Shown here piece by piece: positions 25,590 through 33,241 of a DNA stretch of 64,000 bases (its first letter is position 1; each line of letters opens with the position of its first letter). Source of the stretch: Kitasatospora atroaurantiaca (GTDB taxonomy: Bacteria > Actinomycetota > Actinomycetes > Streptomycetales > Streptomycetaceae); assembly GCF_007828955.1 (NCBI RefSeq), contig NZ_VIVR01000001.1, positions 744,001 through 808,000 on the forward strand, read 5' to 3'. The notes under the pieces were generated by a model. The model was not told where the DNA came from. It saw only the letters and a list, made by a program, of their open reading frames with translations, and made no database searches. The translations under genes and the position numbers were made by a program.

Positions 25590-25949
25590 ACCGGCCCCCT
25601 TGCCATGACCTGTCACTGACAGGCCCTCAATTTCGGGCCACAGTCTGCCAGACCACGAACGACGTGGGCCCCCAGAGCCCCGCAGCGTCAGGACATCCGG
25701 TGCCGGGGCCGCCGCGTGATCGGCCCCGACCGGGGCGGCCGTCCACGACAAGGCGCGGACGGCCGCCCCGGTCGCCGTTTCCGGACCGCGGCCCCGGGTG
25801 GCCGTACGCCCGGTCCTGCCCGTACCGCGGCAACCACCCGGCGGCCGTCCTCTGCCGCAGGTGACAGCCTCACGGTCGGCCGGACAGTGCCACTCCCCCA
25901 CTCAGCCGGACTGCCGCATCCGCCCCTGAGCGTGCTCCGCCCAATCCAC
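25590..25949. other. Kinase promoter region and degraded sequence
   Basis: Contains the kinase upstream region; open frames across it (for example 25627-25833 minus) show no family features. The 25688-25950 part is the nonsense extension of the truncated GST frame. Confidence 0.4.
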
Positions 25950-26344
25950 GATCTGCATCGCCGCTCCGGCAGCCTCCTGCGGAACCGCCGGGCCAGGTCG
26001 GTGAGGATCTCGGCGGGGTCGGTACTGACGATCCGTCCGCTCCAGCCGTCGCTGAGCACCGGCGCCTCCGCCGGCCCGGGGTGCTGGTGCGAGCTCGCCT
26101 CGTACAGCGGTCGCAGCGCCAGATACCCGTCGTCGCCCGCGTCCGGCAGCGCCGGCAGCAGGGTCACGGGAAGGGTGCCGTCGAGGCCGAGCAGGCTGTG
26201 GGTGACGGCGATCTGCAGACCGTGCGGACAGGAGAGCGCGAGGTGGAGCCGGTAGCGGTGCGGCACGGGGTAGTACCCGCTGCGGGCGTCGTGGCCGATC
26301 CGTCCTCGGAGGGAGGGCACGACGGACGTGAACGAGGCGGACAT
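25950..26344 (-). pseudogene. Glutathione-S-transferase-like protein, C-terminally truncated
   Basis: From ATG 26344 (CTGGAG upstream) the N-terminal thioredoxin-fold half is clear: 'SGYYPVPHRYRLHLALSCPH' (CPH in place of the CPWA-type motif), 'GLQIAVTHSLLGLDGTLPVT', 'LYEASSHQHPGPAEAPVLSD' and 'IVSTDPAEILTDLARRF'. This matches actinobacterial GST/glutathionyl-hydroquinone-reductase-like proteins of about 250 residues or more. After about 25985 the frame turns to low-quality sequence and the helical C-terminal domain is missing. It is a broken gene. The leader-peptide-like frame at 26439-26534 precedes it on the same strand. Confidence 0.68.
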
Positions 26345-26438
26345 GAGTCTCCAGGCTTCGGACGTACGCGGACGCGCGTACAACGGACCGGGTGGGGGTG
26401 AAGGGCGGAACTCAGAGATGCGACTGCCCGATGCGGGC

Positions 26439-26534
26439 TCAGATGAGAACGGCCGCCGGGCCGCGGGGAGCAAGCGCTCCTGCCATGCTGCTGCACACCC
26501 GCTGCAGATCGATGTGGCGACGGCACGTCAGCAT
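26439..26534 (-). CDS. RRHxDL-type putative leader peptide
   Basis: 31 residues beginning 'MLTCRRHIDLQRVCSSMAG'. Short peptides with the RRHxDLxRVxSxxC signature occur in Streptomyces upstream of sulfur and thiol metabolism genes and are thought to act in cysteine-responsive attenuation. This one has Cys at positions 4 and 14, lies 95 bp upstream of the truncated GST on the same strand, and is longer than usual because no stop follows the Cys-Ser-Ser. It lacks a Shine-Dalgarno sequence and may be leaderless. Attribution rests on the motif. Confidence 0.55.
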   Translation of the reverse strand: MLTCRRHIDLQRVCSSMAGALAPRGPAAVLI

Positions 26535-26863
26535 CGGGAGCAGCCGGACGGCGTGAGCCACGCCGTCGATGACCGGCTCCGCACGCCTCACGGCTCTCCC
26601 GCCTACGTTCGAGGATTCCCGCTTCGGAGTCTCATTCCGCTTCCGCGCCACGTCAAGGTTGCCGGTGGAAGAGAACGGGCCGTCCCGCATGATGGGACGT
26701 CACGTCTCGCTCGCGTGGGGCCGGTGGACTCGGCTCGCAGATGGCTCCACGCGGCTGTCGGCAGAGTTTCGGAGGGGCGGTACGCCGACGCGTTGCTCCC
26801 GAGCTCGGAGATCAAGCGGGAGGGTCTGCCGAGGACCGACCCGTGGCAGGGGTCCGACGACAC
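26535..26863. other. Intergenic, no gene seen
   Basis: Between the leader peptide and the monooxygenase terminator; it presumably contains the leader/GST promoter. No coding sequence recognised. Confidence 0.4.
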
Positions 26864-26900
26864 GTCAGGAGCCCTGCCGGACATTGCCGGGGCTCCTGAC
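26864..26900 (-). terminator. Hairpin terminator of the LLM monooxygenase
   Basis: Perfect 11-bp arms GTCAGGAGCCC / GGGCTCCTGAC with a 15-base loop, 12 bases past the stop codon at 26913. There is no T-run, as is common in high-GC actinomycetes. Confidence 0.7.
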
Positions 26901-26912
26901 CGTGGCGGCGGC

Positions 26913-27932
26913 TCAGAGCGCCGGCTGCCAGCCGAGTGCGGGGGCGAGACCGGTGGCGATGTCGGTGAGGATCTGCACGTAGTCCTCGTAGTCGAAGGTG
27001 AACGGCAGCGCGAAGACGACCTCGTCGACCTCCCGGAACGCAGCGTGGGCGTACAGCCGTTCAGCGATCTCGGCGGACGTCCCGACCAGGTCCGGCGCGA
27101 ACACCGTCCGCGCCGGTCCCTGCGGGGCGGCGGTGCGCGGGGTCCGGTTCCGCACGTACTCCCGGTACTTCGCGCGCTGCTCCGCCGAGGCACCGTCGGT
27201 GGGGATGACGACCAGCCCCTGGGAGACCCGGGCGCGCGCGCCCTCGGGGTGGTGCGCGCGGAAGGCGGAGATCTGCGAGCGCTGGATCTCGGCGAAGTCC
27301 TCCGACTCCTCCGCCCGCACCACGTTGCTGGTCAGCAGGCTCAGTCCCTGCTCACCCGCCCACCGGGCCGAGCGCAGGCTCCCGCCGCCGTACCACATCC
27401 GGCTTGCCAGGCCGGGCGCGACGGGCTGGACCCGGTCGGAGTACACCTCGATGCCCTCGATCCCGCTGAAGTCGGTGGCCGGCTCACCGCGGACGAAATC
27501 CAGCAGCCGCCGAACCCGCTCGTAGCCGAAATCCTCGGCCTCGGCGGTGTCGGGGTAGAGCGCGGAGGCGACCCGGTCGTAGTGGCCGGGACGTCCGACG
27601 CTGATGCCGGGGTTGAGCCTGCCACCGGACAGAAGATCGGTGGTCGCCAGATCCTCGGCCAGCCGCAGCGGGTTCTCCCACCCCAGCGGAATGACCGCGG
27701 TGCCCAGCTGGATGCGGCTGGTGCGTTGGGAGGCCGCCGCCAGCACGGCGACGGGAGAGGATATCCCGTACTGCAGGTGTCGGTGGCGCACCCAGGCGCT
27801 GTCGAATCCCAGCTGCTCGCCGAGTTCGATGAGCCGGAGCGTCGACTCGTGTCCCTGGCCGGGGTCGGCCGGGTCGAACAGCCCGATGGTCAGGAATCCC
27901 AGCTTCCGAAGGGGCTGCGAGGGCGACGGCAC
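26913..27932 (-). CDS. LLM-class flavin-dependent monooxygenase
   Basis: 339 residues from GTG 27932, six bases after GGAGG. A luciferase-like TIM-barrel enzyme using FMNH2/F420-type flavin: 'RKLGFLTIGLFDPADPGQGH', 'GFDSAWVRHRHLQYGISSPV', 'RIQLGTAVIPLGWENPLRLA', 'LSGGRLNPGISVGRP' (flavin phosphate site). It ends at a strong hairpin and stands as a single gene. Relatives act on alkanesulfonates, nitrogen heterocycles or antibiotics; the substrate is not predictable. It lies near the RRHxDL leader and GST fragment but is not in an operon with them. Confidence 0.88.
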   Translation of the reverse strand: MPSPSQPLRKLGFLTIGLFDPADPGQGHESTLRLIELGEQLGFDSAWVRHRHLQYGISSPVAVLAAASQRTSRIQLGTAVIPLGWENPLRLAEDLATTDLLSGGRLNPGISVGRPGHYDRVASALYPDTAEAEDFGYERVRRLLDFVRGEPATDFSGIEGIEVYSDRVQPVAPGLASRMWYGGGSLRSARWAGEQGLSLLTSNVVRAEESEDFAEIQRSQISAFRAHHPEGARARVSQGLVVIPTDGASAEQRAKYREYVRNRTPRTAAPQGPARTVFAPDLVGTSAEIAERLYAHAAFREVDEVVFALPFTFDYEDYVQILTDIATGLAPALGWQPAL

Positions 27933-28139
27933 CGTTTCCTCCGACCTCCGCGACCGGCTCGGCACCGAGCGCCGCGGTTCGACTTTCACGGCCCGGATTC
28001 CGGTCACCGGACGTCCGACCCACACTCACACACTGGTCAGCGGCGCTCAAGTGCCTCATCGGAAACGCAATCCGGGGCAACACTCACGTGACATCCCTGC
28101 TCCGCAAGTCGGCCGGCAGCATGCCGAGGGGCGGTTCGA

Positions 28140-28172
28140 GGCGCCGTCCGCACACTTCTCGCGGACGGCGCC
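28140..28172 (-). terminator. Hairpin terminator of the arabinofuranosidase gene
   Basis: Perfect 12-bp arms GGCGCCGTCCGC / GCGGACGGCGCC with a 9-base loop, 37 bases beyond the stop at 28209. Confidence 0.75.
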
Positions 28173-28208
28173 GCTCTCATCCTGGCAGTGCCCTGTGCTC
28201 ACGCCACG

Positions 28209-29726
28209 TCAGGGCGCGATGTTCCACTGCTGGCAGGTGTTGTCGAGCTGGGCCCACTGGCGGACCACTGTCCCGTTGGCCGTGCCGCAGTTCTGCACGT
28301 CGAGCACATTGCCGTTGCCGACATTGCTGATGGTGTAGTGGCTGCCGACCGAGGTGACGTCCCACTGCTGGCAGACGTTGCTCAGCGAGGCCCACAGCTG
28401 TACGGCCGTGCCGTTGTTGGACCCGCAGTTCTTGGAGTCGAGGACTGTCCCGCTGTTGACGTTGGTGATGGTGTAGTGGCCGTTGCCCGCGCTGGAGAAC
28501 TTCCACTGCTGGCAGGTGTTGCCGAGCGAGGTCCACTGGTCGATCGCGGTGCCGTTGGCGGTCCCGCAGTTCACCGCGTCCAGGACCTTGCCGCTGTTGA
28601 CGTTGGTCAGCCGGTACGCCGTGCCGGCAACCGGGAAGTTGCGGCTCGGGGTGGTGTAACCGACCGAGACGATGTTGGCCTGGACGGAGTTGTCGGCCGC
28701 ATCCGTCGGGTAGCCGGCGGTCATGACGCCTTCGAAGAAGGAGCCGTCGGATCCGTTGCTGTCGTCACCACCGGTGCCGAGGACAATGGCGCCCTCCCGG
28801 TGCATCGGGGTGTAGCCGCCGAGGTTGGGAAGCGCTCCGGCGTACTCGGTGGTCAGGCTGCCCGACTGCGCGTTGCCGTCCTTGATCGCGTAGGTCGTCG
28901 TGCCGTTGTTCTTCAGCAGGGCCGTGACGAAGGTACTGGCGTTGCCCTTGTTGTTGAGGTCGGAGCCGTTTCCGCCGGCGAAGAGCCCGTTCTCGAGGTC
29001 GGCCTGGACCCAGGGGCCGGACCCGGAACACGGAGAGAACCAGCACTCCGTACCGAAGTTGATCGCGTCCATGTGGCCGTTGCCGGTGTCCAGGCCGTTC
29101 GTCTCGGCGTTGCCGTAGTCGAAGCAGCACCGGTTGTTCACGTGGTTGCCGGCGGTCACCATGTAGGCACCCTGCGGCGCACTGCCGGTGGGGACACCCG
29201 TCGTACTGTTGTTCCGGTAGCCGACGCCGGCCGACACCCAGACGCCGTAGACCGAGTGGCCTCCGACCGTCACCGGCAGCGCGTTGGCGATCGCGCCGAC
29301 GTCCTGTCCGCCGTTGCCGCCCGGTCCCTCGATGGTGAGGTGGTTGTGCTGGGAGCTCTGGTCGTAGATCTCGGTGATGGTGCACACCGTGCCGGAGCAG
29401 AACGAGTCCTGCGCCGCGGCGTTGGCGTAGCCGCCCGCGGCGAGCGTGCCGATGTTGGTCGTCGCGCCGTCCGACGCCCGCTTGACCTGGTACAGGGCAC
29501 CGCTGTACGTCGCGAAGAGCGCTCGCGTGGTGCTGTGCGCGGCGACGCAGGGCGCGCCGGCGGCAGCGTAGATGTCGCACGGGAGGGACGACGCAGCCTG
29601 CGCCGTGCCTGCCGTTCCGACCGTACCGACCATCATCCCGAGGACGACCGCCGCCGTGGTGCCCGCGGACAGCAACGCCTTTCTCAGGCGCCGAAGTTGC
29701 ATCCGAACGATCAAGGTGATCCACAT
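28209..29726 (-). CDS. Secreted GH54-type alpha-L-arabinofuranosidase with ricin B domain
   Basis: 505 residues. Signal peptide 'RKALLSAGTTAAVVLGMMV' to 'GTAQAAS' (ATG 29702 would give a more usual length than 29726). The catalytic region begins 'SLPCDIYAAAGAPCVAAHST', then 'FCSGTVCTITEIYDQSSQHN', 'RCCFDYGNAETNG' (adjacent cysteines forming the unusual vicinal disulfide) and 'GNGHMDAINFGTECWF', as in AkaB/AbfB of GH54. From about residue 370 come three beta-trefoil QxW repeats ('TAIDQWTSLGNTCQQWKF', 'TAVQLWASLSNVCQQWDV', 'TVVRQWAQLDNTCQQWNI'): a ricin-type CBM13-like lectin replacing the fungal CBM42. It acts outside the cell on arabinan/arabinoxylan and is probably repressed through the upstream LacI-type operators. 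Confidence 0.9.
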   Translation of the reverse strand: MWITLIVRMQLRRLRKALLSAGTTAAVVLGMMVGTVGTAGTAQAASSLPCDIYAAAGAPCVAAHSTTRALFATYSGALYQVKRASDGATTNIGTLAAGGYANAAAQDSFCSGTVCTITEIYDQSSQHNHLTIEGPGGNGGQDVGAIANALPVTVGGHSVYGVWVSAGVGYRNNSTTGVPTGSAPQGAYMVTAGNHVNNRCCFDYGNAETNGLDTGNGHMDAINFGTECWFSPCSGSGPWVQADLENGLFAGGNGSDLNNKGNASTFVTALLKNNGTTTYAIKDGNAQSGSLTTEYAGALPNLGGYTPMHREGAIVLGTGGDDSNGSDGSFFEGVMTAGYPTDAADNSVQANIVSVGYTTPSRNFPVAGTAYRLTNVNSGKVLDAVNCGTANGTAIDQWTSLGNTCQQWKFSSAGNGHYTITNVNSGTVLDSKNCGSNNGTAVQLWASLSNVCQQWDVTSVGSHYTISNVGNGNVLDVQNCGTANGTVVRQWAQLDNTCQQWNIAP

Positions 29727-29793
29727 CCGTTTCGATAGGCGTGGTGGGTGGGAACCGCGTCAACGAGCCGGCTCGGCGCTGACGGGAGGCGCA

Positions 29794-29807
29794 TGTTAGC
29801 GCTAACA
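29794..29807 (-). promoter_or_regulatory. LacI-family operator upstream of arabinofuranosidase
   Basis: TGTTAGCGCTAACA, a perfect 14-bp palindrome with central CG, about 70-90 bp before the start. The sequence is typical of LacI/GalR-type sugar repressors in streptomycetes. Confidence 0.75.
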
Positions 29808-29930
29808 ATTTGCTCTGGCCGCCTGCACGCAGATCTGGGGAGGAAGAGTGCACGGCGAGCGGCTCGGTGGCCATCACTATGAGTCGACCGCCGGGTTGCG
29901 TCAAGGTTTCCGACGCATAAATGTTAGCGT

Positions 29931-29946
29931 TCACATCGAGCCATCG
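29931..29946 (-). promoter_or_regulatory. Second, imperfect LacI-type operator
   Basis: ATGTTAGCGTTCACAT shares the GTTAGCG half-site with 29794-29807; 137 bp apart, which would allow DNA looping. It may also face the divergent ECF gene. The rest of 29727-30166 is the divergent promoter region. Confidence 0.5.
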
Positions 29947-30166
29947 GCGAGTGTCGAGCCGCCTGCCGCGAGATGCGGATGAGGAAGCACGCCGGAGCGG
30001 ACGGTGCCGCGTCCGCCACGTGAGGGTCGATCGGGGCGGGGTGGGCCGAGCCGCAAATAGTGTCGCTGTTTCTGTTTTCCGGCAGGTCTCCCGGCCGTCT
30101 CCTGTGTGTCCGAGAGGATCACGCGCGGTTCGGCGCGTGTGTCGGTCGACTGGCGAGGGAGCGCAG

Positions 30167-32614
30167 ATGCAGGCTGTGGATCGGAACGGGGGTGCCGAGC
30201 AGGCGGCGCTGGTGGTGGCGGCTCAGCGCGGGGACCGGCGGGCCCTCGACGAGCTGACGGCCGGCTGTCTGCCGCTGGTCTACAACATCGTGGGGCGCGC
30301 GCTGGACGGGCACCATGATGTGGACGATGTGGTCCAGGAGACGCTGATGCGCGCCGTGGACCGGCTCGGCGATGTGCGTGATCCGTCCGCGTTCCGAGCC
30401 TGGTTGGTGGCGATCGCCGTACGGCAGGTACGTGACCGGTGGCGGATGCGTCAGGCGCGGCCGGCCGCATACGGGCCGGGCCTCGATGCTCCGCCGGACG
30501 CGGCCGATCCGGGGGCGGACTTCGTTGATCTGACGCTCCTTCAGCTCGAACTGTCCGATCAGCGCCGGGAGACCGTGCTCGCCACGCGCTGGCTCGACCC
30601 GGACGACCGCGACGTGTTGGCGCTGTGGTGGCTGGAAGCCGCAGGCGAGTTGAGCCGGGCGGAGCTGGCCGGTGCGCTGGGGCTCACGGCCGGGCACGCC
30701 TCGGTGCGGGTGCAGCGCTTGAAGTCCCGGTTGGAGACGGCCCGCACGGTGGTGCGCGCGCTGGCCGCCACGCCGCCGTGCGCCGATCTGGCCGGGCTGG
30801 CCCGCCGATGGGACGGGCGACCGTCCTCGGCCTGGCGCAAGCAGTTCGCGCGACACACCCGGGAATGCGTCATCTGCGCCGCGCACTGGCAGGGCCTGGT
30901 CCCCACCGAGCGGCTGCTGGCGAACTTTGCCCTGGTAGCAGTACCGGCGCTGCCGGCGGCCAAGTGGACCACGACCGCGCTCTCCGCGGCTCCGCCGAGC
31001 ACCCCGTCCGCCCCGTCCGCAGTGGCGAAGCAGACCGTCGCGAAGCGGGCCGTCGCGAGGCGGGCCCGTACCCGCAGCGGGAGCCACGCCGCCCGATCGG
31101 GCCGGCTCGCCTCGCATGCGGGGGCGAAGCTCGTCGGCGCCGCCATGGCGCTGGCTGTCGTTGCCGGAACGGGCATGGTCTACGCGGTTTCCGGCCCCGC
31201 ACCCCGGAATGTGGCCGCCACCACGGCGCCGACGCCGCCCTGGGCCGACACCCCTGAGCCGATCACCAGCGGTTCCAGCGCATCGTCGCCGTCGCCGTCC
31301 TCGTCGCCGTCGGCCTCCGCGACCGCCTCACCTCCAGCGGGTCCCGCCGGCACGTCGGCTGCGCCGGGTCTGACCGTCTCGAAGCTGGGCCTGCCCAGCT
31401 CGCTCTCCTATCTGACTCCTGGCTACAACCAGATGCCGGAGTGGACGCGTGTCGACACGGAGGTGGCCCCGGACGGGTCGGTGCGGGTGGCGTGGCCGTC
31501 GGCCGACGGAGTCCATGTCACCTCGCTCTCGGCCTCGTTGGAGCGCCGCGGCCCCGACACGGTGGTGCCCGGCGCCCGGGAGGTCGGCGGGCTGGTGGCG
31601 CACGACGACGGCTTCGCGCTGCTGACCAGAGTCCCGGACGGCAACAAGTGGGGAGAGACGGCCGCCGCGCTGATCCGCTACAGGAACGGCACCCTCGCCT
31701 TCAGCACGAAGCTGACCGGCACCGCGAGCAACGACACCGCGCCCGGGCTGGACGGCCAGTTGAAGTGGGACGGCAGCCGGTACGGCGCGTACTTCGTCGT
31801 GCACGGCGCGGGCGGTCCCGCCGACGGGCACTTCGGCGACAAGCTCGCCTACGTCAGCGCCTCCGGTGGCTCGCTGCCCGGCGGCTGGAACTGGGGATGC
31901 AGCCACAACGAAGGCATCGCGCTGTACCCGGAGCCCAACCGGCCCTTCACCTCCCTGTGCTTCGACGACTGGCGCTCCGGACTGTTCGTCAGCACCGGGA
32001 TCGGCGCTCCGGACGAGGCCCCGGTCGTGCAGCGGGAGAAGTGTTGGGCCGGTTACTGCGGCGGAACCTTCCCGGGGCGGGCCGGCAACCTGGTGAAGTC
32101 CTCCTCCGGGCAGTACGCGACGGCGTTCGCGTCACGAGGAGCCGCGTCTGCGGTCAAGAACAGCGCCGACAGCAGTGGGCGCGGTTGGTCGGTGAGCGCC
32201 CGCACCGACACCCACCAGGTGGCGGTCGCGTTCCTGAAGAACGGCTCGACACCGGCCGGCAAGCCGGTGCTGCTGACCGACGAGGCCGGCGCGGACCACG
32301 TGAACGTACGCATCGCCCCGTACGGCAAGAACCGGCTCCTGGTGTCCTGGGAACGTGTCACCGGCGCCACCTGCAAGGACGGTTCCTGCACCGGTACGTT
32401 CGCCGGAACTCACCTGCGGGTGATCGACTGGTCCGGCAATGCGGTCAGCGCGGATCGGGTGGTGGACGCCCGGATCGCCGGGGACATCGCCGTCCTGCCG
32501 GACGGCAGCCTGGCGTGGGCCTTCGCCCAGGCCACGCCCGACTACAGCGCCCCGATGTCCTCGGGTGCGTCCCCGGCCACGAGCACGCTGTCGATCGCCC
32601 GGCTGAGCGGCTGA
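30167..32614 (+). CDS. ECF sigma factor fused to zinc anti-sigma motif, TM helix and extracytoplasmic domain
   Basis: 815 residues from ATG 30167 (GAGGGAG upstream). Sigma-2: 'LVYNIVGRALDGHHDVDDVV' and 'AFRAWLVAIAVRQVRDRWRM'. Sigma-4: 'LSRAELAGALGLTAGHASVR'. Then 'FARHTRECVICAAHW' (about residues 226-240) has the HxxxCxxC signature of zinc-binding anti-sigma domains. An Ala/Pro/Arg linker, one membrane helix ('GAKLVGAAMALAVVAGTGMV', about 319-340), a Ser/Pro linker and about 430 extracytoplasmic residues follow, with repeated beta-strand blocks and Cys pairs ('WGCSHNEG', 'KCWAGYCGGTF'). This resembles the C-terminally extended membrane-bound ECF groups of actinobacteria. Signal sensing outside presumably releases the sigma part by proteolysis. 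No separate anti-sigma gene is adjacent. Confidence 0.85.
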   Translation: MQAVDRNGGAEQAALVVAAQRGDRRALDELTAGCLPLVYNIVGRALDGHHDVDDVVQETLMRAVDRLGDVRDPSAFRAWLVAIAVRQVRDRWRMRQARPAAYGPGLDAPPDAADPGADFVDLTLLQLELSDQRRETVLATRWLDPDDRDVLALWWLEAAGELSRAELAGALGLTAGHASVRVQRLKSRLETARTVVRALAATPPCADLAGLARRWDGRPSSAWRKQFARHTRECVICAAHWQGLVPTERLLANFALVAVPALPAAKWTTTALSAAPPSTPSAPSAVAKQTVAKRAVARRARTRSGSHAARSGRLASHAGAKLVGAAMALAVVAGTGMVYAVSGPAPRNVAATTAPTPPWADTPEPITSGSSASSPSPSSSPSASATASPPAGPAGTSAAPGLTVSKLGLPSSLSYLTPGYNQMPEWTRVDTEVAPDGSVRVAWPSADGVHVTSLSASLERRGPDTVVPGAREVGGLVAHDDGFALLTRVPDGNKWGETAAALIRYRNGTLAFSTKLTGTASNDTAPGLDGQLKWDGSRYGAYFVVHGAGGPADGHFGDKLAYVSASGGSLPGGWNWGCSHNEGIALYPEPNRPFTSLCFDDWRSGLFVSTGIGAPDEAPVVQREKCWAGYCGGTFPGRAGNLVKSSSGQYATAFASRGAASAVKNSADSSGRGWSVSARTDTHQVAVAFLKNGSTPAGKPVLLTDEAGADHVNVRIAPYGKNRLLVSWERVTGATCKDGSCTGTFAGTHLRVIDWSGNAVSADRVVDARIAGDIAVLPDGSLAWAFAQATPDYSAPMSSGASPATSTLSIARLSG

Positions 32615-32671
32615 GACCGCCGACAGCTCAGCGCGGCGAGACCCCTGTTCGCGGCGCAGAGTGAGACGTGA

Positions 32672-33124
32672 TCAGCGCTGGTAGGTGCCCACAAGTGTGC
32701 CACTGGCCAGTTCCCGCCCCTTCAGGGCGCGGTGCACCGCGTCGACGGTCGGCCGGCCGTGCAAGGGGAGCGGCTCGGACACGGCGTACAGGCGGAAGAA
32801 GTAGCGGTGTGCGCCGCGCCCCGGGGGAGGCATCGGCCCGCCCCAGCCCGTCCGTCCGAAGTCGTTGGGCCACGAATGGGCGCCGACGGGTGTCTCGCCC
32901 TCCGCCACGCCGAGGCTTTCCGGGTTGATGCCGGTGACCAGCCAGTGCAGGAACGTCCCTCCCGGGGCGTCCGGGTCCTCACAGAACAGGACCAGCTCTG
33001 CGGTCCCGTCCGGCGCCGCCGACCAGGTCACGGGAGGCGAGACGTCCTCCCCCTCGCCGCTGTATCGGCGGGGGATCGCCTGGTGGTCGTTGAACGCCGC
33101 GCTGCTGAGCTCGATTCGAGTCAT
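32672..33124 (-). CDS. YbhB/YbcL-type PEBP (Raf-kinase-inhibitor-like) protein
   Basis: 150 residues from ATG 33124. The phosphatidylethanolamine-binding-protein fold is evident from 'IPRRYSGEGEDVSPPVTWSA', 'LVLFCEDPDAPGGTFLHWLV' (the DPDAP motif) and 'GPMPPPGRGAHRYFFRLYAV' (the GxHRY motif). The ligand and role of bacterial members are poorly defined. It is convergent with the ECF gene and downstream of the ABC-SpoIIE fusion, separated by about 117 bp. Confidence 0.92.
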   Translation of the reverse strand: MTRIELSSAAFNDHQAIPRRYSGEGEDVSPPVTWSAAPDGTAELVLFCEDPDAPGGTFLHWLVTGINPESLGVAEGETPVGAHSWPNDFGRTGWGGPMPPPGRGAHRYFFRLYAVSEPLPLHGRPTVDAVHRALKGRELASGTLVGTYQR

Positions 33125-33241
33125 GAGGCCGCTGTACCCGGAACGGAAGGGAGGACACCGCTCCTGCGGCCCAAGCACCCGATCAGCCGAGTCCTGGCGG
33201 TGATGCCCTCGACACCACCGGGTCCGCCCGCGCGGACGGTG

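Noticed and set aside
26328..28091. 587-codon plus-strand frame across the LLM monooxygenase
   Set aside because: Antisense of a well-supported minus-strand enzyme.
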